64,000 bases of DNA from a bacterium (GCA_020849855.1 JADZFO010000025.1:1-64000), one strand, 5' to 3'; shown: positions 1 through 7,531, counted from the stretch's first letter. A program made the numbers and translations. Notes: a model not told the origin generated them from the letters alone.

Positions 1-120
1 ATGTGAAGCCCTGAAGAGTTATTGTTCAAGATACAATTCCACTCGACCACACAGTGCTATCGGCCATCTGCCACCCACATCGCGCCTTCCGGCACTGAAT
101 AACCTGTTTGGCGGCCACAC

Positions 121-711
121 CTAGTCCAGCGGGAAGTCGAAACCCTCTTCAAAGGTATGGCCCATGGCCCGGCACATGGCCAGCACCTGGCCCTGGTGGT
201 GGTAGACATGCGTCGCGATGCGCATGACGATGCGCGCCGGCACCATGCTGCGCCATTTGCCCGGCCAGCAGTAGAAGTCGCGGGCAGTGCTGAGCTGCTC
301 TGTGCTCTGCGCGGCGATCAGATCGCGGCTCAGCGCATCGATCTCGCTGCGGTAAGCCTCCAGCGCATCAATGTCCGCATAGCGCGGCGCGCTGGCTGTC
401 GCCTCCGGCTCCGCTGCTGCAGCCGCTGCCGGCTCTGCCCCATCCTGCGCGCTGGCGCCCACTGCATCAGCCGCCCCCTCGGCGGCAGCATCAGCCTTGG
501 CATCGTCCTTGTACTCGCCTTCGAAGACCAGCATCCAGTAGTCCCCGGAGCCGATGATGTGCTCAAGCTGCTCGCGCACCGTGTTGTAGCCAAAGCCCGG
601 CAGCTCCCGTGATAGTTCCTCGGGGCTGAGTACCCGGCAGGCATCCAGCAGTTTCTTCAGGCTGCGCTGCGCGCGGTCGTGAATGTCCAGTAGTGCTTCA
701 GTTGTGTACAT
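121..711 (-). CDS. DinB/DUF664-fold protein
   Basis: A 196-residue protein of the DinB-like four-helix-bundle superfamily, whose members use three His to bind a divalent metal and are often thiol transferases or of unknown role. Visible here are His51 in the helix after VREQLEHI and the C-terminal THVYHHQGQ motif (His168, His171/172), which fit the metal site. Residues ~70-115 form an Ala/Asp-rich low-complexity insertion between helices that is not usual for the family. The ATG at 711 has no strong Shine-Dalgarno. It lies downstream of thrS on the same strand but is separated from it by a terminator hairpin, so it is probably its own unit. The substrate cannot be inferred. A second member of the superfamily is at 16326-16898. 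Confidence 0.8.
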   Translation of the reverse strand: MYTTEALLDIHDRAQRSLKKLLDACRVLSPEELSRELPGFGYNTVREQLEHIIGSGDYWMLVFEGEYKDDAKADAAAEGAADAVGASAQDGAEPAAAAAAEPEATASAPRYADIDALEAYRSEIDALSRDLIAAQSTEQLSTARDFYCWPGKWRSMVPARIVMRIATHVYHHQGQVLAMCRAMGHTFEEGFDFPLD

Positions 712-753
712 GCCGCGATTCTAGCTCAAAGGCAGCCTTGTCCACCTCGCAGT

Positions 754-785
754 AAAAAGAAAAGGGCGGGGTTCGCTCCCCGCCC
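754..785 (-). terminator. Rho-independent terminator after thrS
   Basis: On the minus strand a perfect 8-bp GC stem (GGGCGGGG/CCCCGCCC, 764-785, 6-nt loop) is followed by TTTTCTTTTT. This is the classical intrinsic-terminator layout, placed between the thrS stop and the start of the DinB-fold gene. Confidence 0.75.
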
Positions 786-855
786 TGCTGGCTTGCGTTT
801 GCAACTGCTGCTGAAGTCCCTTGACCGGCTTCTTCAAACATTGGCGATTGCCACT

Positions 856-880
856 GCGGGCGCGCTCCACGCGCCCCTAC
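856..880 (-). repeat. GTAG-headed REP palindrome, copy 1
   Basis: A 25-nt element reading, on the minus strand, GTAG then GGGCGCG, a short TGGAG loop, and CGCGCCC. Identical copies are at 3504-3528, 7493-7517 and 8157-8181, and a shortened copy is at 8212-8232. A conserved GTAG at the foot of a GC palindrome is the hallmark of REPs mobilised by RAYT transposases, and a RAYT gene is present at 7532-8152. Confidence 0.75.
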
Positions 881-895
881 TCCGACTGCTGCTTT

Positions 896-1000
896 CGCCT
901 TTCGCTTTTCGCCTTCCGCCTTGCGCCTTCCGCCTTGGGCCTTGCGCCTTCTGACTTCAGCCTTGTGCCTTGTGCCTTGTGCCTTGTGCCTTGTGCCTTG
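896..1000. repeat. Degenerate heptanucleotide tandem repeat (~15 units)
   Basis: About fifteen 7-nt units, degenerate (CGCCTTN) on the left and near-perfect (CCTTGTG) on the right, abutting the thrS stop codon. On the minus strand the clean unit reads GGCACAA, one base from the GGGACAA/GGGACCA heptamers at 3322-3478 and 6097-6150. No gene is seen in this spacer. Confidence 0.85.
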
Positions 1001-1004
1001 ATCG

Positions 1005-3062
1005 TCAGGCCTTGCGCCGGGCCACCTTATGGTGGATCTCATCGCGCAGGCGGTGGGCCAGCTGGTCGAGGGTGGTGATGTCGCTCAGCTTGCCTTCGTG
1101 ATAGCTCTCCACGGTGATGGTCCCCTGCTCGGCCTCCGCCGCGCCGACCACGATCAGGTAGGGCACCTTCTGGGTCTTGCCCTCGCGGATCTTCTTGCCC
1201 AGCTTCTCAGAGCTGTCGTCCACACAGACCCGCACCACGCCGTTATTGGTGTTGTAGCGCATATGCGCCATCTGCTGCGCGAGCTGCTGCGCATAGGGCA
1301 GCTGCAGGTCGGTGATCGGCAGGATCCGCACCTGCTCCGGCGCCAGCCAGAGCGGGAAGGCCCCGCCGAACTCCTCGATCAGCAGGCCGAAGAAGCGCTC
1401 AAAGCTGCCCAGGATCGCGCGGTGCAGCATCACCGGCCGGTGCTTGTCGCCGTCGCTGCCGGTGTACTCCGCCTCGAAACGCTCGGGCAGGTTGAAGTCC
1501 AGCTGGATGGTGCTGCCCTGCCATGAACGGCCCAGGCTGTCCTTGATGATGAAGTCGATCTTCGGTCCATAGAAAGCCGCGTCGCCCTCCTCAACGTAGT
1601 ACTTGCCCGGGCAGCGCTTCTCCAGCACCTTGCGCAGCCCGTCCTCGGCCATCGCCCAGACTTCGTCGGAGCCGATGCTCTTCTCCGGGTTGCGGGTCTT
1701 CAGCGCGACGTGGTAGTCAAAGCCAAAGGTGTCCAGCACGTGGCAGCAGAAGTCGAACACGCCCTCGATCTCGGCCGGGTACTGCTCCGGGGTGACGAAC
1801 AGGTGCGCGTCATCCTGGGTGAAGCTGCGCACGCGCAGCATGCCATGCAAAACGCCGGCGCGCTCATAGCGGTACACAGTGCCGAACTCAAAGAGCCGCG
1901 CGGGCAGGTCGCGGTAGGACTTGGTGCCCACCTTGTACAGCATCACGTGTCCGGGGCAGTTCATCGGCTTGAGGCCATAGTTGCCGATGCCTTCGTTCTC
2001 GTCGGCTACAGCGGCGCCGTTGCCTGCACCAGCGCCTGCGTTCCTGCCTGCGGGGCCCGCCTCGCCGCTGCTGTCGCCGGCAGTGACGCCGGCGCTACTA
2101 ATGATGCTGCCATCCGCCAGCGGCGCCACCGGACCGGGGTCGGCGCAGCCGGTGTGGTGCGCGTGGCTGTGGCCATGGCCCTGCGCCGCCGGCTTGTGGT
2201 GCCCCAGCATGCCGCTCTCAAACTCGTCCAGGCTGTAGACCATGAACATGTTGTCGCGGTAATTCTTCAGGTGCCCGCTGGTGTGCCAGGCATCGGTCTT
2301 CAGGATGTGCGGGGTGGACAGGGGGTCATAGACCTTGTCCGGGTGGCCATAGCTGCCGTCCATGTGCAGCTGCCACATCCAGTTCTTCAGCTCCTGCAGG
2401 ATGATCGCGCCCTTGGGCAGATAGAAGGGCAGGCCCGGCCCGGCCAGCTCCGGGAACTCAAAGAGCGAAAGCTCCTTGCCCAGGCTGCGGTGGTCGCGCT
2501 TCTTGGCCTCCTCAATGCGGGTCAGGTAGGCCTTCAGCTCGTCCTTGCTCTCCCAGGCGGTGCCATAAATGCGCTGAAGCTGCTCGCGCTTCTCATCCCC
2601 GCGCCAGTAAGCGCCGGAGACGTGCATCAGCTTGAAGTGCTTCAGCTCGCCGGTGTTGTCCACGTGCGGGCCGGCGCAGAGGTCCACGAAATCGCCATCG
2701 CGGTAGAGGGTGATCGCGCCGTCCGGCAGGGTCTCGACGTGCTCGGCCTTCAGCTTCTCGCCCAGGTCGCTGAAGAGCTTCAGCGCGTCGGCCTTGCTGA
2801 TGGGCTCGCAGACGAACTGCGCAGCCTTCTTGGAAAGCTCGCGCATCTTCTCTTCGATGGCGCTCAGGTCCTCCTCGGAAAACTTGCGCGGGGTGTCGAA
2901 GTCGTAATAGAAACCGTCCTCAATCGGCGGGCCGAAGGCCAGACGGGTGCCCGGGAAGAGGGCCTGCACGGCTTCGGCCATCAGGTGCGCCGAGGAGTGG
3001 CGGACGCGGTAAAGCCGGCTGTCCTTGTAGTCCTCGGCATGCTTCTTGGCAATGATCGGCAT
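1005..3062 (-). CDS. thrS: Threonyl-tRNA synthetase, no TGS domain, His-rich insertion
   Basis: Class II synthetase charging tRNA-Thr in the cytoplasm. The 685 residues begin almost directly at the editing domain (HSSAH, the HxxxH motif, at ~23-27), so the ~60-residue N-terminal TGS domain of the E. coli enzyme is absent. The catalytic core follows with the zinc-ligand motif MNCPGH (~365), motif 2 RVRSFTQDDAHLF and motif 3 HRAILGSFERF, then the anticodon-binding domain (KIREGKTQKVPYLIVVG). Residues ~285-358, just before MNCPGH, are an extra ~75-residue stretch rich in His, Gly, Ala and Asp (for example GHGHSHAHH), where homologues have only a few residues. The ATG at 3062 is preceded by GGGAGAAAG, which supports this start. 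Identity is firm; the effect of the insertion and the missing TGS is unknown. Confidence 0.97.
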   Translation of the reverse strand: MPIIAKKHAEDYKDSRLYRVRHSSAHLMAEAVQALFPGTRLAFGPPIEDGFYYDFDTPRKFSEEDLSAIEEKMRELSKKAAQFVCEPISKADALKLFSDLGEKLKAEHVETLPDGAITLYRDGDFVDLCAGPHVDNTGELKHFKLMHVSGAYWRGDEKREQLQRIYGTAWESKDELKAYLTRIEEAKKRDHRSLGKELSLFEFPELAGPGLPFYLPKGAIILQELKNWMWQLHMDGSYGHPDKVYDPLSTPHILKTDAWHTSGHLKNYRDNMFMVYSLDEFESGMLGHHKPAAQGHGHSHAHHTGCADPGPVAPLADGSIISSAGVTAGDSSGEAGPAGRNAGAGAGNGAAVADENEGIGNYGLKPMNCPGHVMLYKVGTKSYRDLPARLFEFGTVYRYERAGVLHGMLRVRSFTQDDAHLFVTPEQYPAEIEGVFDFCCHVLDTFGFDYHVALKTRNPEKSIGSDEVWAMAEDGLRKVLEKRCPGKYYVEEGDAAFYGPKIDFIIKDSLGRSWQGSTIQLDFNLPERFEAEYTGSDGDKHRPVMLHRAILGSFERFFGLLIEEFGGAFPLWLAPEQVRILPITDLQLPYAQQLAQQMAHMRYNTNNGVVRVCVDDSSEKLGKKIREGKTQKVPYLIVVGAAEAEQGTITVESYHEGKLSDITTLDQLAHRLRDEIHHKVARRKA

Positions 3063-3078
3063 TGTTCTTTCTCCCTAG

Positions 3079-3156
3079 GGGCGGAGCATGCTCCGCCCGG
3101 CTCCAGTGGCGCGGGCCTTCCGCCCGCGGACTGCTTGTCGCGGCCAGACATGGCCG
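3079..3156. repeat. Cluster of GC-rich palindromes upstream of thrS
   Basis: Three palindromes in a row: a perfect 20-nt one at 3079-3098 (GGGCGGAGCA then its complement), GCGGGC/GCCCGC at ~3112-3128, and GCGGCC/GGCCGC at ~3139-3156. They lie in the thrS 5' leader region. They could be REP-like elements or leader structures; nothing resembling a T-box specifier was recognised. Confidence 0.5.
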
Positions 3157-3321
3157 CACTGCTGCCTAAGCAGGGGGTGACATTGTATCGGGGGGTTGGA
3201 GCAGCCGGCCGCGCTGGGGGCCAGGGCTGCTCAGGCGCGCGTGACAGCGCCGCGGGTAGCGGCGGGAGGCATCTCCAGAAGGCGGCGATAAGCGGCCATG
3301 CAGGGGGATTATACCCAAGGG

Positions 3322-3478
3322 GAAAGGTTACAGGGGACAGGTTACAGGGGACAGGGACTAGGCAGTAGGAACTAGTGACAAGGGACAAGGGACAAGGGAC
3401 CAGGGACCAGGGACATGGGGCCAGGGACCTGGGATCAGGGATCAGGGATCAGGGACTAGCGACTAGGGAGGGACAAAG
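3322..3478. repeat. Heptanucleotide tandem repeat (GGGACAA/GGGACCA/GGGATCA)
   Basis: A long run of 7-nt units of consensus GGGAYMA, most regular from 3374 to 3460. The opposite-strand version of the GGGACCA unit recurs at 6097-6150, and a one-base variant recurs at 896-1000. Apparent reading frames through it are simple-sequence artefacts. Confidence 0.85.
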
Positions 3479-3503
3479 GCGAAATGCAGAGGCGGGGACA
3501 GGT

Positions 3504-3528
3504 GTAGGGGCGCGTGGAGCGCGCCCGC
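3504..3528 (+). repeat. GTAG-headed REP palindrome, copy 2
   Basis: Exact 25-nt copy of the REP at 856-880, in plus orientation (GTAG foot, GGGCGCG/CGCGCCC stem). It begins the block of larger repeats that runs to ~3925. Confidence 0.75.
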
Positions 3529-3539
3529 GCTGGCAGATC

Positions 3540-3925
3540 CGAGCAGGAGAGCGAAGTCTCGGAACGCTGGCAGGTCGCGAAGCGACTGCCGGCCTTCTTC
3601 GGCCTGCACTAAAGGCGCGGAGCGCGGGCTGCGCGCAAGGCGCGAGCCCGCTTGTCTTTATCCCCATCGCTGAAACAGAAAGCGGGCCCATGCTGCGCAT
3701 GCGGCCCGCGCTCCGAGGCTCCGCCCACCTGCTTAACCTGCACCGAAGGCGCGGATCGCGGGCTGCGCGCAAAGCGCGAGCCCGCTTGTCTTAATCCCAT
3801 CCCTTAAACAGAAAGCGGGCCCATGCTGTGCATGCGGCCCGCGCTCCGAGGCTCCACCCACCTCCTCAATCTGCACCGAAGGCGAGGAGCGCGGGCAGGT
3901 CGCTAAGCGACTGCCGGCCGTCCCC
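3540..3925. repeat. Tandem ~135-bp units and palindromic blocks
   Basis: Two adjacent near-identical units (about 3611-3745 and 3746-3878) share stem arms GCGGGCT/AGCCCGC and GCGGGCC/GGCCCGC and a tail reading CTGCTTAACCTGCACCG. They are bracketed by a second palindromic block (GGCAGGTCGC/GCGACTGCC) at ~3568-3595 and ~3893-3915. The same blocks reappear at 4650-4796, so repeats stand on both sides of the gene at 3962. There is no gene here; apparent reading frames simply follow the repeats. Confidence 0.75.
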
Positions 3926-3961
3926 TGTAACCTCGCGCCTGCCGCAGCGTTAGAATCAGTG

Positions 3962-4642
3962 ATGGCCTTTAGCACTGCCGTCCGCGAGCCTTTCCGCCTG
4001 AGCTGGCGCATTTTGCTGCGCGGGCTGGCCTGGCTGGGCACGCTGCTACTGCTTGCTGCGCTGGGCTTGATTGTTTACGCTGCACGGCAGCAGTATCAGG
4101 CTAACGAAGAGTTGATGCTGGAAGACCCGGTAATCGCCAACTACAACGCGCTTGAAAATGCGATCTACTACACCGTGGATCGACTGGGCTACAGTCCGGC
4201 GGATAAGGATGAGCTGCTGGCACAGGGCGTGCTGGGGTTGCCGAAGAAGAAGCTCTGGCTGAACCAGGATCTGGTCAACCCATACACGGACGGGCCGGTG
4301 AGATTTGTGGAGCCGGGACAGCCCTTCGCGGATGGGGACTGCATTTACTTCCCCGCCATGTACTTCAGCACCTCCGGCAATGTCGAACAGCCGCCGCTGC
4401 AGCGCGATTTCTACCTGCTTGTCTTTGGGCCGCAACGAGCAACTAATCACCCTCAGGATCTAAGTGTTGACTTCAACCTGGATGGCAGAAAGGATGAGTT
4501 CTGCTTTATGGGTGGTAATGGCTTCAGCTACTCATGCAAAATGGGTCCGGGAAACTCAGCAGAGGTTGAAAGTCTCCACGAAGTGCTGATCCGCCTCGGT
4601 CTGGAGCAGTACTGGATCGGGGAGCCGGAACAGGCCGATTAA
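3962..4642 (+). CDS. Membrane-anchored hypothetical protein
   Basis: A 226-residue protein I do not recognise. A hydrophobic segment at ~18-41 after a short Arg-containing N-terminus predicts a single anchor or uncleaved signal, with the remainder outside. The exported part carries an acidic patch resembling a Ca-binding loop (DFNLDGRKDEF) and four Cys that could pair. The frame also opens with GTG at 3959; I prefer the ATG at 3962, and neither has a clear ribosome site. Homologous repeat blocks flank the gene on both sides, so it may have been moved or duplicated with them. The pilin-like N-terminal helix followed by a short exported domain hints at a pseudopilin, but the usual Gly-Phe/Glu5 cleavage motif is missing. 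Confidence 0.7.
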   Translation: MAFSTAVREPFRLSWRILLRGLAWLGTLLLLAALGLIVYAARQQYQANEELMLEDPVIANYNALENAIYYTVDRLGYSPADKDELLAQGVLGLPKKKLWLNQDLVNPYTDGPVRFVEPGQPFADGDCIYFPAMYFSTSGNVEQPPLQRDFYLLVFGPQRATNHPQDLSVDFNLDGRKDEFCFMGGNGFSYSCKMGPGNSAEVESLHEVLIRLGLEQYWIGEPEQAD

Positions 4643-4649
4643 GGCAGAA

Positions 4650-4796
4650 GAGGCCGGCTTGCAGCCGGCGCTCCGAGGCTCCGTCCACCTGCTTAACCTG
4701 CACCAAGTCTCGGAACGCTGGCAGGTCGCGCAGCGACTGCCGGCCTTCTTCGGCCTGCACCGAAGGCGCGGAACGCATGCGGCCCGCATCCCGGGT
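4650..4796. repeat. Second copy of the palindromic/tandem repeat blocks
   Basis: Contains GCCGGC/GCCGGC and the GGCAGGTCGC/GCGACTGCC palindrome. It shares the CTCCGAGGCTCC and CTGCTTAACCTGCACC segments with 3540-3925. It fills the gap between the two plus-strand genes at 3962 and 4820. Confidence 0.7.
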
Positions 4797-4819
4797 ATAA
4801 ATCCGTGGGGGATCAGGGA

Positions 4820-6010
4820 ATGCCAAAGTACGCTCATCCAGTCCTTGTCTGTCTTGCCTTACTCCTCGCCGGCTGCGATCCGATCATCATCGGCCCCTCG
4901 CTCATCCCGGCGCATACCGAGCGCGTCTTCGCCGCCGTCTCATACCCGGCCAGTCCCGGCGGCGGGAACAGCCTCGTCGCCAACGGCGACAGCCTCTATG
5001 TGCTTGACCCGCAGGGTGTGCAGAGCGCCAGGCTCAGCCTGCCCAGCTCTGTCGGGCCGGGCAGTTACCACGAGTGGCCCCGCGCTTACTCCAGCGCCGC
5101 CGGCGACTGCTTCCTTTTGCTGGCTGATGGCACGGCCTGCGGCCTTAACGCCGACGGCAGCCTGCGCTGGACACTGGAGGAGAAGCTCCTGGGCAGCTGG
5201 GCTGTCCCCCTTAGCGATGGCCTGCTGGTCGGCGTCAGCTCTGCTGACACTTACGCCCTGGCCAAGCTGCACCCGGACGGCACACTGGGCTGGCGCCAGA
5301 GTGTGCTGAATTCAGACCGCTTCTTCACCCGGCCCTACGGCGCGGGCATGGCGGCGATGCTGGAGAACCAGCTGCTGGTGCTGGACGGCGAGGGCAGCGA
5401 GCTTCTGCGCCTTGACACCACCGAGCTGGGCTACCAGCCCAGCCTCTGCATCCCCAGCGCGGATTGCTTCATCCTGGTCACCGGCGGCGGCGCGGTGGCA
5501 GTGGACCTCAGCGGCAGGCGCCTGTGGAGCTATAACTCCTCAAACAGGCATATCGTGATCGGCGCGGCGCTGAGCAATGAGCGCACGGTGCTGAAGTATG
5601 AAGCTTATCCCGGCGAGAGCGGCATCGTGGTGCTGGACGGCCAGGGCCGCGAGATCCGCAGCTTCAGCGGGAACTACTGGCATGACCTGACGCCGGTTGA
5701 CGCCACCCGTTTCGCGGCCCTGTTCTTTAGCGGCAGCAGCGTGTCTGTCCATCTGCTCAGCACGGAGAGCGATGAGCCGCTCTGGCGGACCCGGCTGGGC
5801 GACTTCGACCATGGCGGCCTTGTCCGCCGCGGCGAAACCGTGGAGCGCTACACCAATGGCACGGCCCTGCAGCTGGGCCGCGACCAGCGGCTCTACTTCG
5901 AGCTCAACAGCCAGCTCATCGCCCTGGACCTGGACGGCCGGCGCCTCTGGTCCTTCAAGGGCCGGAGCTACAGCGACACTTTCGTCGAGGATTATTACCC
6001 GTCTTACTAA
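4820..6010 (+). CDS. Lipoprotein with PQQ/BamB-like beta-propeller
   Basis: A 396-residue predicted lipoprotein: a short hydrophobic signal ends in the lipobox LLAGC with Cys19. The rest shows about eight repeats of the type 'VxxLDxxGxxxW' (for example YVLDPQGV, LDGEGSELL, VDLSGRRLWSY, LDLDGRRLWSF), the pattern of PQQ-like/quinoprotein propellers such as BamB. BamB helps assemble outer-membrane proteins, but propeller lipoproteins have many roles and no BamA partner is nearby, so function is open. The ATG at 4820 follows CAGGGA; an in-frame GTG at 4805 would only add five residues before the signal. Confidence 0.8.
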   Translation: MPKYAHPVLVCLALLLAGCDPIIIGPSLIPAHTERVFAAVSYPASPGGGNSLVANGDSLYVLDPQGVQSARLSLPSSVGPGSYHEWPRAYSSAAGDCFLLLADGTACGLNADGSLRWTLEEKLLGSWAVPLSDGLLVGVSSADTYALAKLHPDGTLGWRQSVLNSDRFFTRPYGAGMAAMLENQLLVLDGEGSELLRLDTTELGYQPSLCIPSADCFILVTGGGAVAVDLSGRRLWSYNSSNRHIVIGAALSNERTVLKYEAYPGESGIVVLDGQGREIRSFSGNYWHDLTPVDATRFAALFFSGSSVSVHLLSTESDEPLWRTRLGDFDHGGLVRRGETVERYTNGTALQLGRDQRLYFELNSQLIALDLDGRRLWSFKGRSYSDTFVEDYYPSY

Positions 6011-6015
6011 GCAAA

Positions 6016-6070
6016 GGGCGGGGTCCTGCCCCGCCCTGCAAGAGACGGGCCGCTTATCTGCGGCCCCTAC
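6016..6070. repeat. Pair of REP-like hairpins
   Basis: Two palindromes: GGGCGGGG/CCCCGCCC (6016-6036, 5-nt loop) and GGGCCGC/GCGGCCC (6047-6066) followed by CTACA, i.e. a GTAG-footed REP on the minus strand. The first lies just after the stop of the propeller lipoprotein and may also act as a terminator, though no U-tract follows. Confidence 0.55.
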
Positions 6071-6096
6071 AAATCCAATTGGGTCCCTCTTCTCTC

Positions 6097-6150
6097 GTCC
6101 CTGGTCCCTGGTCCCTGGTCCCTGGTCCCTGGTCCCTGGTCCCTGGTCCC
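6097..6150. repeat. Heptanucleotide tandem repeat (GTCCCTG, ~7.7 units)
   Basis: An almost perfect 7-nt array; on the minus strand the unit is GGGACCA, identical to units at 3322-3478. It lies between convergent genes and ends 6 nt before the stop of the Cys-repeat protein gene. Confidence 0.9.
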
Positions 6151-6156
6151 GCGTCT

Positions 6157-6816
6157 CTACTTCCCGTAGATCATCTCTATGTACTTCGCGGGCTCGGCCA
6201 GGAAGCCTTCGACGCAGTGCTCGCAGCACAGGCGCACCAACTTGCCGTCGTAGACCATGTTCACGGCCAGCGGGCCCAGCTCATCGCCGGCCACCGGGCA
6301 GACCTTGGCCGGATAGGCCGCCATCTGCTTTTCAATCACCGCCTCGTCCAGCATCTTGATGTACTTCGCCGCATCCGCGCGCACGGCCTTCTCGCAGCCC
6401 TTGCAGCACAGGCGCACCAGGCGGTTGTCCACCACGATGTCGTAGGCGCCGCCCATCGATTCCAGGCCCTCGCCGGTGATCGGGCAGGTGTCCAGCGGAT
6501 AGGCCGCCTTCTGCTCCTCGATGATCGCGCTGTCAAGCTTGGCCAGCCACTCAGCCGGCGCGGACTTGAAGGTCTCAATGCAGCCGCTGCAGCAGAAGCG
6601 GATCTCGCGGCCCTCATGGCTGTAGCTGACAGCGCCCTCGCCCAGCTTCTCGCCGGTGACGATGCAGATGTCCAGCGGATAGGCGGTGCTGGCCGCTTTG
6701 GCCCCCGCGGCGGCGGGCTTGGAGTGCGCGGCTTCCTCGGCCCGCGGCATGCTGCTCAGCAGTGCCAGACAGAACACGGCGGCAGCCAGGCCGCCAAGGA
6801 TCGTACTAAGCTTCAT
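6157..6816 (-). CDS. Secreted protein with three Cys-rich metal-site-like repeats
   Basis: A 219-residue exported protein: signal peptide at ~1-26, short Ala-rich linker, then three tandem ~60-residue repeats. Each has the plan YPxxxC-(V/I/P)xxG(E/D)xL ... (I/V)R(F/L)CCxxC ... PAxYxxxLD. The Cys are C51/C75/C76/C79, C111/C137/C138/C141 and C173/C197/C198/C201. The C-x23-25-CCxxC arrangement resembles TRASH/YHS-type domains implicated in heavy-metal (copper) sensing or handling, but is not an exact match to either. GGAGG lies 6 nt before the ATG at 6816. A TATAAT overlapped by an inverted repeat lies ~85 nt upstream (6889-6907). I infer a periplasmic or surface metal-binding protein. The metal and partners are not shown. 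Confidence 0.8.
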   Translation of the reverse strand: MKLSTILGGLAAAVFCLALLSSMPRAEEAAHSKPAAAGAKAASTAYPLDICIVTGEKLGEGAVSYSHEGREIRFCCSGCIETFKSAPAEWLAKLDSAIIEEQKAAYPLDTCPITGEGLESMGGAYDIVVDNRLVRLCCKGCEKAVRADAAKYIKMLDEAVIEKQMAAYPAKVCPVAGDELGPLAVNMVYDGKLVRLCCEHCVEGFLAEPAKYIEMIYGK

Positions 6817-6888
6817 TTTGGTCCTCCACTTGGATCGCTCTGGTGAGCTCAGCAGCCGGACGCGCGTACAATGCGCGCAGTTCGGTTG

Positions 6889-6907
6889 CTACTAAGGATT
6901 ATAGTAG
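6889..6907 (-). promoter_or_regulatory. -10 box inside an inverted repeat, putative operator
   Basis: On the minus strand CTACTA-N7-TAGTAG (19 nt) contains TATAAT at 6898-6903, facing the Cys-repeat protein gene. The -35 region is weak. A repressor bound here would cover the -10 element. The arms are only 6 bp, so this is suggestive rather than proven. Confidence 0.4.
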
Positions 6908-6936
6908 GTTTCTTGATTTTGTGCAGCGCGGCCCTT

Positions 6937-7029
6937 TCAGCCCCCGCGATCCTGCCTGCCAAAGACAAAGGCAATCGCCAGCGCGGCGATGATGGCGACG
7001 CCGCAGCCGGCTATCAGTATCGTGATCAT
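6937..7029 (-). CDS. Possible 30-residue membrane peptide
   Basis: A 30-residue frame: a hydrophobic helix at ~2-24 with a Cys at position 9, ending in the charged tail GRQDRGG. It is in the same frame as, and 9 nt downstream of, the next small gene (stop at 7039-7041). It could be translated by reinitiation or be the remnant of a longer protein. The ribosome site is poor (an AGG only 1 nt before the ATG). No homologue is recognised; support is the frame's composition and the tandem arrangement only. Confidence 0.3.
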   Translation of the reverse strand: MITILIAGCGVAIIAALAIAFVFGRQDRGG

Positions 7030-7038
7030 GCCTGAAGC

Positions 7039-7191
7039 CTACACCACGCCGCGGTGCTTCAGCAGGCCGATCACCAGCAGCGCCAGGATGATGCCCAGAA
7101 TCAGGCCCGCAAAGATATAGAAGCGGTCGGGACCGCTCAGTTCGATGCTCTCTGGCATCCAGTCAGGCAGCAGGCACAGCGGCGCAGTCAA
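7039..7191 (-). CDS. Small single-pass membrane protein
   Basis: A 50-residue frame starting at TTG (7191) with GGAG 7 nt upstream; an internal ATG at 7158 would give 39 residues without a ribosome site. The C-terminal half is a strong transmembrane helix (FAGLILGIILALLVIGLL) followed by KHRGVV, i.e. a positive-inside C-terminus. I do not recognise a family. A second hydrophobic mini-frame follows immediately at 6937-7029, and the two sit upstream of the secreted Cys-repeat protein on the same strand. Confidence 0.45.
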   Translation of the reverse strand: MTAPLCLLPDWMPESIELSGPDRFYIFAGLILGIILALLVIGLLKHRGVV

Positions 7192-7389
7192 GGTCTAACT
7201 CCAGAGTCAGCGGATCAGGCCGGGAGTTTCAGGCCGTGGGAAGTATCGGCGCCAAACCGGCGCCACTCAAGACAGTCTACCAGCGCAGTGAGCGCAGATA
7301 ACTTAGCGCTGCTCAGATGGAAGCGACTGCGCCGGACAGCAGGATCAGCAGTGCTGCCTGGCCGGTGCTGCAGTGCAGCTGTGTAAGTA

Positions 7390-7443
7390 TCAGCACAGGC
7401 GTCGCGGACTCAGCTTTTCCCAGGCCAGGGCGAAAGGCAAAAG
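7390..7443 (-). pseudogene. Truncated copy of the small membrane-protein gene at 8242
   Basis: On the minus strand the codons read LLPFALAWEKLSPRRLC then stop. The core FALAWEKLxPRR matches the C-terminus of the 33-residue protein encoded at 8242-8343 (FALAWEKLNPRRS). No start codon or hydrophobic N-terminus precedes it. The two copies lie on either side of the RAYT/REP unit. Confidence 0.5.
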
Positions 7444-7492
7444 GACGTCCGAAGCGCCCCGGTGGCCTGGCCCGCGATGCAGCAAACATGGT

Positions 7493-7517
7493 GTAGGGGC
7501 GCGTGGAGCGCGCCCGC
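7493..7517 (+). repeat. GTAG-headed REP palindrome, copy 3 (upstream of RAYT)
   Basis: Exact 25-nt REP, plus orientation, ending 14 nt before the RAYT start codon. Together with the inverted copy at 8157-8181 it brackets the transposase gene. Confidence 0.85.
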
Positions 7518-7531
7518 GTTACAATTCGCCA

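Noticed and set aside
3322-3478. CRISPR-like array
   Set aside because: Units are 7 nt and contiguous with no unique spacers; this is a simple tandem repeat. No cas genes anywhere.
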